NCBI GenBank assembly: GCA_001414485.1
Contig: LLEY01000044.1
Span: 310,001 to 374,000, forward strand
DNA from: Calycina herbarum
Taxonomy: Eukaryota > Ascomycota > Leotiomycetes > Helotiales > Pezizellaceae
Length of the DNA: 64,000 nucleotides
Reading direction: 5' to 3'
The notes beneath the pieces are model-generated. The model had not been told where the DNA came from, did not search any database, and saw only the letters and a program-made list of their open reading frames with translations. A program made the translations under genes and the position numbers. This document shows positions 13,101-27,027 of this stretch, piece after piece; position 1 is the first letter of the stretch; each line of letters opens with the position of its first letter.

Positions 13101-15630
13101 ACAACAAGCATGCACCTTCACACGAGGCAAGCTTCTCAACACCATGCAGTCAAGCCACCAAAAGGCGTGCAAGGTTAGTAAAAGCAGAAGCAAGGAACAA
13201 AACACACGACACGGCTTGAGAATTAAACAGAAAGCGGGGTCCGGGGAAGCTCTCGGTGGTGAGAGATGAGAAGGGAATCAGGGGGGTTGAATGGAGAGAC
13301 ACACATTGACATGGCAGAAGTCTTGCATTCTGCGGCCGCGCTCGAGAACGAGGTGTACGATGGCCCATCCTGACGAGTCACCACGGTGAGAAGGTGAACT
13401 GTTGAGTTCCAGAAGGATCGGGATCTATCTGCCCCACTCAGACAGACAGCAAAACCTGTACCGGGCCGTCCGCCGTAAAGAAATGCCTCTGGCGCTTGTT
13501 GGATATTCGTCTGGGTGATAACGAGGAACATGGACAGATGGATGAGCGGAGAGGTGAGAAAAAGAGTGTGGGGGAGAACCAGGAACCTTACCTCGTCAGA
13601 GAACGGCAAAGGAGAGAAGCACAAACAAACGGGATGCTAAGGTAGATCACCATCTATCCAAAGCCAATTACATTACGGTAAGAGGGTAGATCCTCCCCCG
13701 GATTCACGCCCGCCCATTGTTACCAAGGTCCAGAAATCCGGGACTGATATAAGCATATGTTCAATCTACCATAAACAATCTTACCACGCCAGTATATGGT
13801 TCTAATAAAATACAAAGGTATAAGAGAGACATGAGATTCCACTGCGAACTGCTCAATCTATCTCACGGGTTGTAGAGTGTTTGTTTGGCACAAAGAAATT
13901 AAGGAACACGGTCCTGGGTGTAGGTATTTTGATAGTGGGCTATCTATCTACCCGTGATATAAATTGACCTCATTACTTTCCGTGGCAAAACAGGTGGTTT
14001 CGTTCGCGTGGAAAATATACACCTTTATCTCGCGAAGCGTACTAGCCGGCATTGCCTTGAAATTCGGCTACTGAAGACTTGCACGACTTTAATATATTTC
14101 TTCGCGATACACCACGATCATGAACTAGGAATGTCTTACAGAACTTCTGTAGCGAAAACTCGTTCAAATGACTATGCCGAAACCCAGTGCTGTCAAAGTG
14201 AAAAAAGGGGAAAACTGCTTGCTCATGTGATCTCCAAACCTGACATGTCGTGATCAAACAAAATAACGCAGCTAATCACTAAATCAGACTGTGTCACCCC
14301 CAAAGGGAACGCGAGCCGCATACTCTAAAGGCCCGAAATAACCACCCGGGTCTCAAAAGGGAATTCTGGTATGATGTATGACAGAGGTCTAACCGCATTT
14401 AGACGACATTGAGGCTGGATTGTTATGCGAAGACTGCAGTCTAAATGCAGCATGCAGGTTTTTTGGACTTCGGGTGAGCCTTTTAGGTTTGCGATGAGGC
14501 AGTGTGATGATAATGTGGGGAAAAACAAGTTGGGGTTGGGTTAATGGTGGTTGAAACGAGGCTGATGGTGACTGGCTTCTTAGCCGTAAATCCCAGAGAT
14601 CTGGCTAAACTGGGACAAGTCTTGGAAAAGCTGAAAAGCTTCGGTACTTCAAACCACAAATTAGACTTCTGGTTTTGAGGTTCGGGGTTTCTGCGCTTGT
14701 TCATGGGTAAAGAAGAATTACTGAAGGAATAGTTTGTTTTGGAAGTCTGGATACCGACTTCCAATCTTCGTTCTCGCGTGCTTTTCTTCAGCTAGCCAAG
14801 GGACAATGGGACGATTCTTTGGTATAGAAACGAAACTATTAATAGTTTTAACCTGGTTGTTTGAGGGTGCAGTTGATAGAGTTTATGTTGCTCACAAATG
14901 GTGGTCCTCGGTTCCCAACAATGCATTGTACTACGTGGACGAGGAATGTCATGGGCTCTAGAGGTTGAAGGATCTGACATCAATCGGCATGATAAATATT
15001 GCCGACCTAGACGCCGTCCAATTATCCAATCATAATATTGAATAAACTGCGACGACGTCGACGTCTACCGGTGGTTGACTCTTTACTCAGAATAAGGGAA
15101 TTGCCCATAAGATGAAGTGTTTCTGTAGAGTTCTTTCTGGTTCACGTTGAAAAAGAACGAACGAACTGAGGGGAAATAGGGCAGGAAATGTTACGGCGTG
15201 ACCGAAGCTCTGCAGCCGCATTAAGATCCCTTTGGGTACCTGTTTCATGCTCCGAAAGTCTATTGCCAGACGGAACCTTCTTTTGACAACATGACATGAT
15301 GAAGTTCAAGATAGCCCCGGGAGCTTTCCTTGTTGGCAAAATTACTAATTATGGAGGCTGAAGAGGTCTTCCTTGAATGTGTGAAAATAAATACCTTTTC
15401 CCGTGACGGGGTACAAGGCTGGAAGCTCCATGTGGAGATCTCCAATAGCATGACGTTGAATCTGAGTTTCAGGATCGAGAACCGTCCCGTGTCTTGAAGG
15501 CTTATCGGAGATAAACCACCAATACCGTGCGGATCTTGGAAAGCTCAGACAAATATAGAACCAGGTACAAGCTGGAAAGCCACAAAGGTAAATTATATCC
15601 AATTTACCTCAGTTGGCTGCAAAACACTTC

Positions 15631-16188
15631 TCAGCACCGCTGCCAACAAGCACAACAAGATTGAGAAACCTCAGAACCTTGGCAGGGCGCGCCGCTGTAC
15701 AGGGAGTTCTTCTCCGTATGGTACGGAGAAAATTTCGGAATCTCGTTGTCCGTTTCTCGATTCTTGGTTGCCGTATCGGCCACCGATTCTTGGCAAAGCT
15801 TACGGTGTGAAGGGATCTCGACTCGCCCGCTACAGTAGTAGCGAAGAAATGTTTTCGCAAACTTTTGCGGAGAAGCGACAATGCAGCGGACCAACGGTGA
15901 GATGAGATGCATGCTGATGGGCGTGGAAGCAGATGCAGGAATAGCCTCTGCTGCATGTTGTCGAGCCAGCAAAGTCAGCCAAACTTCAAGCGAGTCGGAT
16001 GCGAATTTGCGAGGTCGTGGCTGATGAGACCCTAGCAGCTTTCTTACCCCATCGCAATGATCGACGCCCAAAGGATGAACAACGAGGCAGGTACATGCTT
16101 CTGTGCTGTCCTGTTGCGAACCGGCATGGGAAGCAGCCGAAGCTGCAAAGAGACAAGAGATGCAGGTGAGAGATGCAGCCTTTCTCAT
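15631..16188 (-). CDS. Doubtful open frame with signal-peptide-like N-terminus
   Basis: A 185-codon frame opens with ATG at 16188 and begins MRKAASLTCISCLFAASAAS, which looks like a secretion signal, and carries about ten cysteines. No domain is recognised, the rest reads like low-quality translation, and the frame sits alone in an otherwise empty region. It is listed because a small secreted Cys-containing protein is possible. Chance is the more likely explanation. Confidence 0.13.
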   Translation of the reverse strand: MRKAASLTCISCLFAASAASHAGSQQDSTEACTCLVVHPLGVDHCDGVRKLLGSHQPRPRKFASDSLEVWLTLLARQHAAEAIPASASTPISMHLISPLVRCIVASPQKFAKTFLRYYCSGRVEIPSHRKLCQESVADTATKNRETDNEIPKFSPYHTEKNSLYSGAPCQGSEVSQSCCACWQRC

Positions 16189-18520
16189 CTAGTGATTCCG
16201 CAAATCCCATCTCGTCGACGAACAGTAAACAGGGGCAACGGGGAGAACCAACATGGCCTCTCAATCTCCGGATAATGAGGTTTGCAAGGGCCAAAAAAAC
16301 AAGCAGCCACAATGAGGAACGCGGTTGAGTGGTAGCTTGTATTCGAGTACATGGGTTGAGCGAAAAGCTACTTCCCTCCGTATTCCGTGGTTACTCCCCA
16401 TCTCACCCCACCATGACTTATTCCAACCCAACTGAGGTATGGGTATCAGGAGACTGACCCAGTTGATTGTCCGTTCTCCATGAATTAATCCATCACTGCT
16501 TGCGAAGTTCCAGGTATTTGAAATGGACGTGGCCGCACTGGACGATGATAGGAAGTAGACTATTGTGAGACAACCAACCCCACTAGATGGCGGCACTCGA
16601 ATTTTGACTCAGGAACACTTGCTGTGGGTTTTTCTCAGGCGCCTCTCGGCAGCCCCCTTTCTCGCGATGTGCTGCAAGTGACGTCTTGAGGTGCTGAGTA
16701 GCCAGTGAGCATTCAGCCCAAGGTGGAAGTTGTAAGATGGCAACGAAGATAGCATGGCCGGGTATTCCAGAGAATTTCCTTGGACGTGAGAGGGTATTGG
16801 AGAATGCCTGGCTTGGCAGTGGAAGAGTCGAGATTGGAGGGGCAGTGCGAGGACCGCGAGATGGACCGTCCATACGTAATGCCGTGGTTTCATCGCTCGA
16901 AGCGCGATTTATCAAATTGAGCCTTTTTGGATTTTCGCATCGAGGATTCGTTGCTGATATGGACAGCCTGACTCTATGAGGAAAACCTGGCAATAAGCAA
17001 GAGCAATAAGGGTGTGGTCTGGGGGTTGGAGTCTGGGGATACCGCATCTTGAAAGGCATGGCGTGCTGACATGAGGCATTTAGACTGCATGCTGATGATG
17101 CTGGAAAGGAGAAAGGTTGTGTGCTGGAGGTTGTTGAACTTTGGACGCGAAGAGAACCATTGTTGTTGGTGTTGAAGCTTGCTGCCTTGAAATGAAGGCC
17201 ACAGGGCTAGCTAGGTACGGCGATATCAGAAATCATCTGTATGGCCATGGTTCTGAACACAAACAACACCCACAACCCACACACTACAAATGGATGAACG
17301 ACTCAAACAAAACATTGCATTGTCTTTCTTATTGTCATTGAAACCGGAAAATAAGGAGACCCCACCGTGAAACCAAAAAAGTGAAGCCATTCAGACGTCG
17401 GCTTTGGCTCCGCTTGTGCTGGTTCAATCATCATCGGTTTCCGGAGGGAGTTGTACTCGTAAAGCTGAAGGGCGCTGGCCTGTCGTCGGAAACTACCAAG
17501 TTGAGTCATTGCTAACAAATCATTGTTCTCGCAAGGGAGACCTGGGGATGGGGAAGGAAGTCTTGCGGGGGTGAGCACGTGTTGATTAGGGGTACAGAGG
17601 TTGTCTGCCTCCTTGCCTGCCTCCCAAACGGGAAACTTGGTGAGCCGGTTTCCGGTACATATTCCAAAACGATATCAGAGATTGAATTCTTCAGAGGATA
17701 GCTTGGAATAACCCGGATGGGAGAGTTCAGTATTGCACCTAGTACCTGGTTGCTAATAAGGGAGATGTCGAAATATCTTTGCTGGACGTTTCATGTGTAG
17801 TGTAGTGTAGTGTAGTGTTGCTACCAGTTATACGCTAGCCCGTGCAAGCTATAATCCAGAGATGGCCGTGGCTCTTTCTGGTGGCTCTTTCTGAAGGAAA
17901 ACTGAGTTTGGTACCTGCATCCCAGCAACTCTCCCATTTGTCCACCTCGTCCGCCCCGTCTCCGTCTCCATCTTCCACTCCTCCATCTCCATTGCCAACT
18001 CCTCCATTCTTTCGGATCCAACTCCACCGCCACCTGCAGAGAGTTAATCCGCCCCTCGGAATTCGGAACTTGGAGCTTAGAGTTCACAAACTTGGGAAAG
18101 ATGACGGAAATATCCATCTCCAGCCTTTGCCACCAATCGCTCATCTCGAAATGCGGCGAGATGGTCTCTCCAATGGGAAGAATAACGCGGGCCACAATTG
18201 TAACTTCCCGAGCCTCTGCAGCAAATTCAAACAACGAGGCTTGAAGTCTAAAACGAACAAATTTGAGGGTCGACGCGTGCTCGTACCACGCCAATTACTC
18301 CAGGAGATTTTCCTCTTTTGTCCGACAGGATTGGCTCTCAGAAGATAAGATTTGGTCAGCGACCCGCCTCCTGTCATCTCCTAAAATTGTTCCGTGTACT
18401 CCGTACTTGCAGAATCGTCGTGAGACGGTGAGAAACGGCGCCACATGCAGGTATCGGACCAAGTCACGATTCACAGTACAGTTCAGCTAGGTGTACGTTG
18501 TACGAGTTACTTTTACTATT

Positions 18521-18538
18521 AGTGTACCGCGGTACACT
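18521..18538. repeat. 18-bp perfect palindrome AGTGTACCGCGGTACACT
   Basis: The sequence equals its own reverse complement over 18 bp and is centred on CCGCGG, the kind of inverted CGG pair bound by many fungal Zn2Cys6 factors. A related phrase, ACAGTACAGTTC, occurs on both sides at about 18472 and 18555. It lies 4.5 kb upstream of the homeobox start. Function is unknown. Confidence 0.5.
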
Positions 18539-21500
18539 GGTGCTTGGACTCGGTGACAGTACAGTTCGGACGACCTTGGAAACGGTTTCCTACAGACCTC
18601 GACAAACCGTCGAGCCATCACCGGATTTTATGTCGTCCCATTGACTTGCCAAAACACCACCACCCATTACGAAGACCATGGGGCCACGACAGGTCCCAAA
18701 CAATGTACCAACCCTCCCGCCCTGTGCCGCATCTCCTAAAAGTAGAGGCTGTAGGACGTGGAGATACGGAAAAGCACATGGAACATTACACCAGCGCTCG
18801 AGTCGAGAGGTCACAGTCCTCGAGCGTTCTCCCCAACGACAGGAACGCATTCCAACTCACCGCCGTTGCCCCCGGAAAACCGCGCGTAGACGTTTCCACC
18901 GTCTTCTAGTTCGCAATTGTTACTTCTTGGCGCGGTGTGTCCGCGTATTTGTACTCCATCCTTCGCTGGATTTTTGAGGCGGACGAGACTAATTCGTGGA
19001 TGCGCTTTCCCGATTTCCCAAACGTCTCAGCCCTACAGAAGCAAGGCGTGATTTCCTGGTAGCGAAGCTCGAAATTGGGTCCGGAGGCCAAAGAGTATTT
19101 GCGCTTGCGACTTCGAGAGTCGCTGAAGAGATGACCAGTGGACCAGGGACGACGGAATCGGCCCCATCGTGCTCAAAACTTCCACCAGTGTTGATCCTCG
19201 CTTCCAGGAAATCCACCGACGCTGGGATTCACAGGATCCGCTCGTCGCTTCAAAGTCACCGCTCGCGCGTCTATCCTGGCGGCAGATCCCCGAGCAAACC
19301 AAGTCGAGCCAGCGGAAAAGTCAAGGCCTTGGGTGGGTTTCACCAGCAAATGAGATCCTGTGAAGTTGGGTCGATTTAGGGCGCACGAAAAGCCTGGTTT
19401 GGGAAGAGCGGGCAGTGGATCAAGCGCGCGCCAGGCCAGTCCTTGGGGGGGGATGAGAATGTCGGGTACAGCTGTTTTGGTCTCGCCCCACGCTCCCACG
19501 CTCCCACCGGCTTGAGGGGGACTTTCCATGATCTGATGGCTGATCGTGAATGTGGTTCCATCATGTCGTCTGAAGTTTTTCCTCAGCAATTCCTTGGCTG
19601 GGGGTGGGGAGGGGGTGTATGAGGCCGGGCCTAGAGTCTGGCCTCACTTGGTTTCCCAGGTCGGCCCTTGAGCTGGATTCGGGAGATGTCGTACTGCGTA
19701 CTGCTTCACAACCACGGCTCGTTCGGGCCGGTGAGGGTTTTCCTTTTGCTCTCTTGCTCTGTTGCCGTGCCGGTTCTGCTCTGCTTCTTCCTTCTCCAAT
19801 TACATTGCACCTTCATCAATCTTCCTCAAATTTCCTCTCTACAGCGGCTATCATCCGATTTAACTAGACCCCATTCGTCGATGCGGCAGATTTAGCTTCT
19901 TCTCTCCGGGACTCACTTCGTGGCGTCGGATTCCTCGATGCGATGCGCACAGACGGAACCGCCAGCCCATGGTCTTATGTCGTTCATTATGATCGAGGGG
20001 GAAGGATCACATCGGACGACCAGATTTCTTCACGATTCACAAAGCATCATCGCGTTTTGCATGAATGTCCGTAGAGGGGCGTCTGAGGATGGCGATCACG
20101 CCTGTGAAGGCGACGCCGAGGAGTGTCACGGTCTCGAGTCCATTTACTCGTAGTCGGAAAGCTTGAGTGACGCTAATTATGGTCGTGTTGATGACAAGGA
20201 CAACCTTAGGTCGAGAGCTTCGAAACAGTAGCGGCACCAAACATCAGTTGACGACTTAGCAGACTTGGGCAGCCTATACGAAGAACCCCATATCGCAGTT
20301 TTGGAAATCGTCATCTATCTACGAAGTGTTGGAACCGCCGTTGTGGGATTTTCTATTCTGTACCCCACGGGCCTGCATTGCTGCACTGCACGGAGGACTG
20401 AATGTTGACAGCTGGGGACGCTTTTGTTCAGTGCTCAGTCAATTTTCAGTGTTCTCCACTGCTCTAGAGTCGGGTGCTGGACCCTGCGAACTTGAAACCC
20501 CGTTGTCGTTTTCGGAGTTTCTTAGCGGCGCCCACGCCGTAGAAGCAAAAAAGAGCTTCTAGCTTCTCCACTCGAGAGGTTACAGTACGGAGCGCTGCTA
20601 GGACTAGGGACTTTTGGTTACGAAAATCCCCCCGCTAGTTGACAACATGACAACTTGACACGAGAAAACGTTGAGAATAGAAACTGTGAACGAGTTGCAA
20701 CTTGTCAGTGTTCCAGTGTTCCAACACATCCCTCCCATTCTCTATCAAATTCCGCAATTTTTCCTTCTCATGTTTTTTCTCCTCCCCTTTTCTCCTTGCG
20801 AGGCCCGCCCCAGCTTTCTTCCTGTAGCCGAGCTCGCTCGCACCCAGAGTCGCAGCCGTTCACGATCTCGGCGTGCTGGCAGAAGACGGGCATTGGAGCC
20901 TGCAGAAGTCCTTCAGGGGCAATGAAGCAGGCTAGTGCCTGGCACCGGTAGCATCCGTCTAGCTGGATCTTCTGGAAGAGAGTCATTTTGCCGTGCCGCA
21001 GCCTCAACCGCCATCTTCAATGCTCCAACGTCTGCTGCTGGTCAAAGGTCGAGTCTTTCGCCGACAGAACACTTCACTCACACTCACAAGCCTCACCTCA
21101 GATTATGGCCCCCATCCACACGGGTGTCAACCGCAGCCGGCATCACCCATTTCTGCAAGTGATGTTAGCCAGTCCATCATTGGCTACTTCCAACTTCCCC
21201 CAGGACTCACAACCGTTATGCGTTGACCCGCACAAGATGACCCCAGCAGCAGCACTTGTTGCCAATCAACCCCCCCGGTGAAGCCCCCTGCAAAGGAGAA
21301 GCTGTGGCCATTAAGCGAGGGCCACCCACACCACGATCTTTCGCTCCTCCCCGTCACACTCGCGGTACGCCCTCCAACAGGCTTAGCGGTTGAGATCGAT
21401 GCACCTCGCGAACATCGTGCCCAGCATTCGCATCCATGGAGCCAGTTGCTCCCACGGCCAACATGCTCCTTGATTTCTCACGTCTGTCACCAGTTCCGCC

Positions 21501-23028
21501 CACGTACAGCCAGCCCAGTATTTTTGCTTCAACCTGAGTATCGGATGATTGCGCCGGGACACCAAATCCCTAGTTGCCCCTCCCATTACCCCCCAGACAA
21601 CCTCCCCCCAGCACCTACTTCACCCCCCAAGTCACACCCTCATCTTAGCCAGCTCTCACCAGGGTTCGCAATAGAGTGCTTTACAGCCATGTTGTTGCTG
21701 CAGCGTCACTGCCATTTGCCAATCCCCACAGGAGCCACCACCGTTAACCAGGGACGCTTCTTAGACACTAGTCATTGAGCCGGCCTCGTCTGTGTTCATT
21801 CTTCCTCAATCTGCTCTGGCTAAGTGGATCTCTCTGGACTAGCCTTGCGACCTCTCATGCATTAAACATCGTTACCATTGCTTAACTTCTCATCAAGAGT
21901 TCGACTGTTCCCTTTTGGTTCTATGTATATTGCACGTCTTTTCGCCGTCCGTCTCACTAGAAGAAACCCCAGCATCCACCGTGCTCCCCCGGTCTTCAAC
22001 CACCTCTCTCCAATTCTCCGTCCGTGGTACGCCTGTCGTCGGCAGGAATAAATCTGCCTCAGCGGCACTGTGGATATCGGCAAGAACTAGCTGCAAAGCG
22101 CGCTGCTCCTCGGGTCCGTTTACCTTGTCGTGGTGATCATAGTCCAAGCATCACTGTCAGGCCCTCCAATCTTCTCTATATCTCCCGCCGCTCGTCGATC
22201 GAACGTGGAAAGTTGGATATCCAACCCCATCCAACTTCCCAGAACCCTCACATTTCCTAAACTGGACAAGAAACGTCATAAAACGGCCAGTAATTTATCC
22301 TTCATTTGGGACAAGCAGGACGCTTGTCACGACGGTTAAGGACAAAGCCATCCTTGACGCTTCCAGCCGCTTCATATCCATCGCCGCCCCCGCGTGGTCC
22401 GTACACTTTCACTGGTGTATCGACCATTCTGGCAGCTATACGCGTTCTGAAGCACGCCGAGAGCTCAAATAGTCCTTTGGACGGCTCCACCACGCAGATT
22501 GCAGAAGATCTGACAACCTTATCTATCATCCAATCCAGCTAGACATCCAGATCCAATCTCACCCAACTGGCAGGCCTTTCACCACCACTACCACAAGTAT
22601 CCAGGCACTGCAGGAAAACTTTTTGCAACACACACACACACATACACACACAGCACACTCTCCCCCAACATCCTCTCCTGTTTGCTTTCAATAGTAAACA
22701 CCCCCAACGTCACTCTGATCTGGGGAAGCTTCCATCAACATTTTGTATCGTGGATCACATTTAGTTGACCGCGGCCTTTACACTCGTTTCATTCCACGGC
22801 ATCGTAACATCACTTCGCCATCTTCTCCGCCTGTAGCAACTCGCCAGCAAAACACCACACGACGAGCCTCGTTCCCATCCAATATACGAAACCAATCTCT
22901 AGTAGGTTGTCCTGCATCAGAAGCAAACATTTCTCTCAATGCTTGTCACACGGCAATGTGATACAGGAAGGAACACTTGGTCTTCTAGCAAGCTCGAGGC
23001 AATATACCGGAACGCAGCGTCTCCACGC

Positions 23029-25261
23029 ATGTCGAACTTTGAGCCACTGCCACCGCAGCCGGACTGGCGAGAACAGTACTCGACATTCCCTCTCCCAGGA
23101 GAAAATGGGTTACTTCAACCCTCATTTGATCAAACAGCAGCATCAAATAGTACTGAGAACAGCCAAGCAACCCCGCAAAACACATCGAGACCTCCACTCG
23201 AACATCGACACAGTTTGGGACCATTACGCCAGGAGGCGCCACCAGCTCCGGTCATAGAAAGACCAGACTCAGCGCCTGGTGACAATGGGCAGTCAACTAA
23301 CCCAGCACGCAACAACTCTCTTGTTTCTACCGAGTCGACATCACTTTCTCTTGGATCACTTGCATCCAATCCTTTGAGCTCTGCATCAAGCGCACCGACC
23401 CAACAAGCCGCACTTGCGAACAATGATGGAGTCGATGCTGCCGGAGAAGTCAAAGACGAGGACGATGATGATGACGATGACGATGAGATGTTGGACGCAG
23501 AAGAAGGGGCCCCTCCTCAAACAGCCGCAGAGCGACGAGCAGAAAGAAGAAAGATGAAGCGATTCCGGTATGTCATGTCTTCCTTCCCCTAATTTGGCAA
23601 CTAAATTGACCTTGCCTATAGCCTCACCCACCAGCAAACTCGATTTCTAATGAGCGAGTTCGCAAAACAAGCGCACCCAGATGCAGCACACCGGGAACGA
23701 CTGTCGAGAGAGATACCGGGTCTCAGTCCGCGGCAGGTGCAGGTGTGGTTTCAAAATCGGTATGTGCACTTGTTGTCTCATGGGACGTCGAAATATGGAG
23801 CATCAATGGCTGACCACAAATAGGCGAGCCAAGATAAAGCGACTAACAGCGGATGATCGAGAGCGCATGATGAAGATGAGAGCAGTTCCAGATGATTTCG
23901 ACAATGTGCAGGCGCTACACTCCCCTTACGGCGCCGTCCACGGCATTGGAACTCCAATGCACTCGCCCGTCGATTTCGTCCCAGGTTATGCCGACCAGAT
24001 GATGCGACCCCTCATGGTTGATACCATGAGAAGACATGAACACGAAGAACATCTTTCCCCCACTGGCTTGAGTCCGGCGTTTGGACATGTAGGATTCCAA
24101 GGAAACTCGATGAATTCACCCGATGTCCTTTCACCAATTTCCATGAATTCAGGTGATCGCTATGGTTATTCTGGAAGCCATTTGTCGAGTCCAATGAGCG
24201 CGGGCCCACGCAGTTCGAATCCGTTTGATCGTCAGAATAGCTACCAAGCTCTGTCCCATTCCCGGCAGCCGATACGTCCTCTCCAGCCTCTGCAGCTTAG
24301 AGAAACCATGTCGCGAACAAGATCCGAATCAATTCAGTCGCCATTGAGGTCGAGTATGTCGTGGAAAGGGGAACAACTTGATTACAATAGTTATCCTACT
24401 GGGCATCCAAGTCCTCAGCTAAGTGGGCGCCAGCAGTCTGTTTATCAACCAGATCAAATTGGCAATAACAGCGTCAATGCGCATCAATATGACGCGAATG
24501 GATTTTCTGGTTCGTCCCAACTCAGTTAATTACCCCTGAGAAAATCCCACGTGCTAATAACATCCTTCACAGGCTCGAATATTCAGAGTTCACCTCCTCA
24601 ATTGAACTTCTCGTCGTCACATGGTCCCCCAACTTCGATGCAGCAGTCGAACCCCTCAACGTTATCCCGCCTGCGCGCGTCGTCCTCGGCCTTCCCTCCA
24701 GGTTTAGATCTCCGAAACCAATACAGAGCCCTCCCAGCACACCTCAACTCACCGCATAGCCCAGCTACAACTCGTGGTGGTTCATTTGGAAGCGCATTCA
24801 CAGGCGGGTACGCGAGTGCGCCCCTGACCGCACCGGTAGATTTCTCATTGCCGAGAACACCGGGTGTTGATTCAGGATCAAGCAACAATCGCGAGTTCAG
24901 TATCCCACAATTAAGCGCGCCCATGGCACCACCACAAGATTTCTCAAGTGCATATAATTCGAGTCTCAGCCCAGTTAGAGGGCAACATGGAGAGCGCGAT
25001 TTCGGTGGGTCGGGACAAAACAATAATGGGGAATCAGGGGGTCAAACTCAGGGGTCGCAATCCCAGCAGGGACAGGGCTCGGGAGAACACCAGCAACAGC
25101 AACAATCAGCGCAACAATCGCATTCGCAATCGCAACATCAGTCGCAGCATCAACATGCTAGGAGTAATGAGGATTCCTCGTACCTAAGACCTGTTGAATA
25201 CGAGACGGGCCAGAAGCGAAAACGTAGCTTCACATTACCTGGGGCATTTGAAAGCCCTTAG
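23029..25261 (+). CDS. Homeobox transcription factor (fungal PAH1/HOX-like)
   Basis: Nuclear DNA-binding regulator; relatives in filamentous fungi control hyphal branching and conidiation. Exons 23029-23567, 23622-23759, 23824-24509 and 24573-25261 join to 683 residues. The homeodomain spans about residues 175-233 and is rebuilt across two introns: MKRFR/LTHQQTRFLMSEFAKQAH, then the recognition helix RQVQVWFQNR/RAKIKRL. The WFQNRRAK core with Trp, Phe, Asn and Arg is intact. An Asp run precedes the domain. The long C-terminal half is Ser/Pro/Gln-rich with a Gln/His stretch near residue 620 and a basic KRKRS segment near the end, typical of activation regions. An in-frame ATG at 22939 would add 30 residues; I prefer 23029 (MSNFEPLPPQPDW) because the extra part looks like leader. 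Upstream lie about 12.8 kb without a gene, suggesting complex regulation. Confidence 0.92.
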
Positions 25262-27027
25262 CCGAAGCGAGACATCCCCATCTATCCTCGCCCAACGATA
25301 TTTACGACACACCTTCGATTCTTCTAGAACGGGGATCAGTGGTTCTTGTATTCTTCAATCCATTTTTTAATCGGGATTTTTCTCTTCTCGGTACCTCAGC
25401 AACTCAGCATCATATCACGAAAGCATTTATATCACGGCGTTCTTTCTTTCCCTCGCTTTTTTTCTTGTCCATTCTTGCTCGTTGGCTTTGGACATATATC
25501 ACCGCTCTGGATACCCTCTCGTCGTCTGCTACCTCCTTTTTTTGATCTCGCTTTTTGCTTTTTGTGTTTTGTACTTGCGCAAGCCAAAAGGAAAAAGCTG
25601 GATTGTTTTTCTTTTCTTTGTAGGGCTCGAGGTTTTGCAGCAAATTTGTTTTCATGTTGTTGCTGTCTGAACTTCCATCATCGTTTTGATGAATCGTTGT
25701 TGCGATCGAGTTTTATATATCTGTCTGTTGAACTGCATTTCTTCAGATTTGATTTTTTTGAATTTCGTTAGTTGCTTTTAGTAAGGGGAGGTGGAGAGAG
25801 AGAGAGGGCGTGTCATAAAATGGGGGGGGTTTTGGTTTTTGGTTTTTTTTTGCATGGGTCTGGATTTTTGGGTTATCCCTGGGTGAGGGGAGGAAAAGAA
25901 AAGAGAGGGATTTAGTGGTGAGATAAATCGAAGTCTGGGGACTTTTGATTTGTTGTTGGAGATGGGATTTTTGTGTATACATTTTTTCCCCTCGAGGGCG
26001 GTTGTGGAGGAGATGGAGCTGGCTTCAGGCTGAGTTCAAGTGGCGGGGGGGAGGAAGTGGGAAGGGGGACTTCCCGTTATGTTTTTGTAGATAATCTTTT
26101 TAGGGCTTGGTTTTTATGTTTATATATACATTTTCTGGAATGCCCTTTTTTTGTCCCTTTCTTGATGTGATGTGATTTTGTGATTCGAGTGCAGGTGTTT
26201 TGGGGGTATGCTGGTGAGGTGGGTTTTGTGGGAGTGGGTGGGGGGCTGATTGAAAATCGAGATGTTTGAGTGAGGGGGGGGGGAGGGTGCTTTCTTGGTT
26301 GGAAATCTTGGCGAACATAATCGAGTTGCCTTGAATGATGACTTGGGGGAACTCTTGGTGGAGGTAGCGTGTGGTGTCACTCACCTCGATTCATTTTCGA
26401 AGACAAGAAACCATGTACATGGAGAAGACGCTGGGATACTCTGGATGTGATCAGAGTCTTGCTTTCCCTTCTTGGTCCCGTAATGATACCTAGCGTGGTG
26501 CCACGTTTGAATTAAGAGGGAAGGAGCGATTGACCTCAACCCCAGCCTGCATGTTCGAGAACAAGATGGTTCCTTCCTCAACGTGGGATTCAGGTCGAGT
26601 CTAGGCCTCTCTTAACGTGATCTTGACCCACACATCGACCATCGCAGAACATGGTCACTCACTCCTTCCCTCTTGATGCTCTTGCCTCAATCTCGACCTG
26701 GTGCACCATGATGAGAGCACGGTTGAAAAGAAAAGGAAGGCATGACTATATCCGTAATAAGAGTCTACTCCCGGTTCTTTTGATTTGCACAATTTGTTGA
26801 AAAATTATCGCGGGGGAATTCTTGTCCCCTTAATTGGATTCTCAGGGCTTTTCAAATAGATGTTGGGTAAGTGATGAAATTCATAGGTGAGGTGAGGGGT
26901 AGAAAAGTGGGAATTAAGAGAGTGTATTGGGTAGTTGTATGCCTTTGGTTGATGTTGTTTTATTCTCTCTCAGGCTATCACAACTCAAAGAGTATTCTCT
27001 CCCCCGATGATCAAATGCAATGAGAAA
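25262..27027. other. 3' region of the homeobox gene, strand-skewed, no gene
   Basis: No gene recognised. From about 25330 to 26330 the plus strand is strikingly T- and G-rich with little C, including GA and G/T runs at 25790-25860. This looks like a long 3' untranslated region plus low-complexity DNA. Confidence 0.5.

Larger units (their letters stand above)
10186..22938. other. About 12.8 kb without a convincing gene, upstream of the homeobox gene
   Basis: No frame shows a recognisable domain or a convincing exon chain on either strand. The left part (10.2-15 kb) is of average composition. The right part (about 15-22.9 kb) looks GC-richer and full of CpG. Small items: an inverted repeat TTCTCCGTA/TACGGAGAA at about 15709-15729, the 12-bp palindrome GACGTCGACGTC near 15055, a TGTAG tandem repeat at 17796-17820, an 18-bp palindrome at 18521-18538, and a CA microsatellite at about 22627-22653. 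A long leader and regulatory region for the homeobox gene, or non-coding transcripts, are the likeliest contents. Confidence 0.5.

Noticed and set aside
16583..17059. 158-codon minus-strand frame starting MPFKMRYPQTPTPRPHP
   Set aside because: Has an ATG but neither recognisable motifs nor neighbours, in a GC-rich region where long chance frames are expected.
17821..18294. 157-codon minus-strand frame
   Set aside because: Starts with TTG, not ATG, and encodes Arg/Trp/Gly runs that are the reverse of a simple-sequence CTCCATCT tract.
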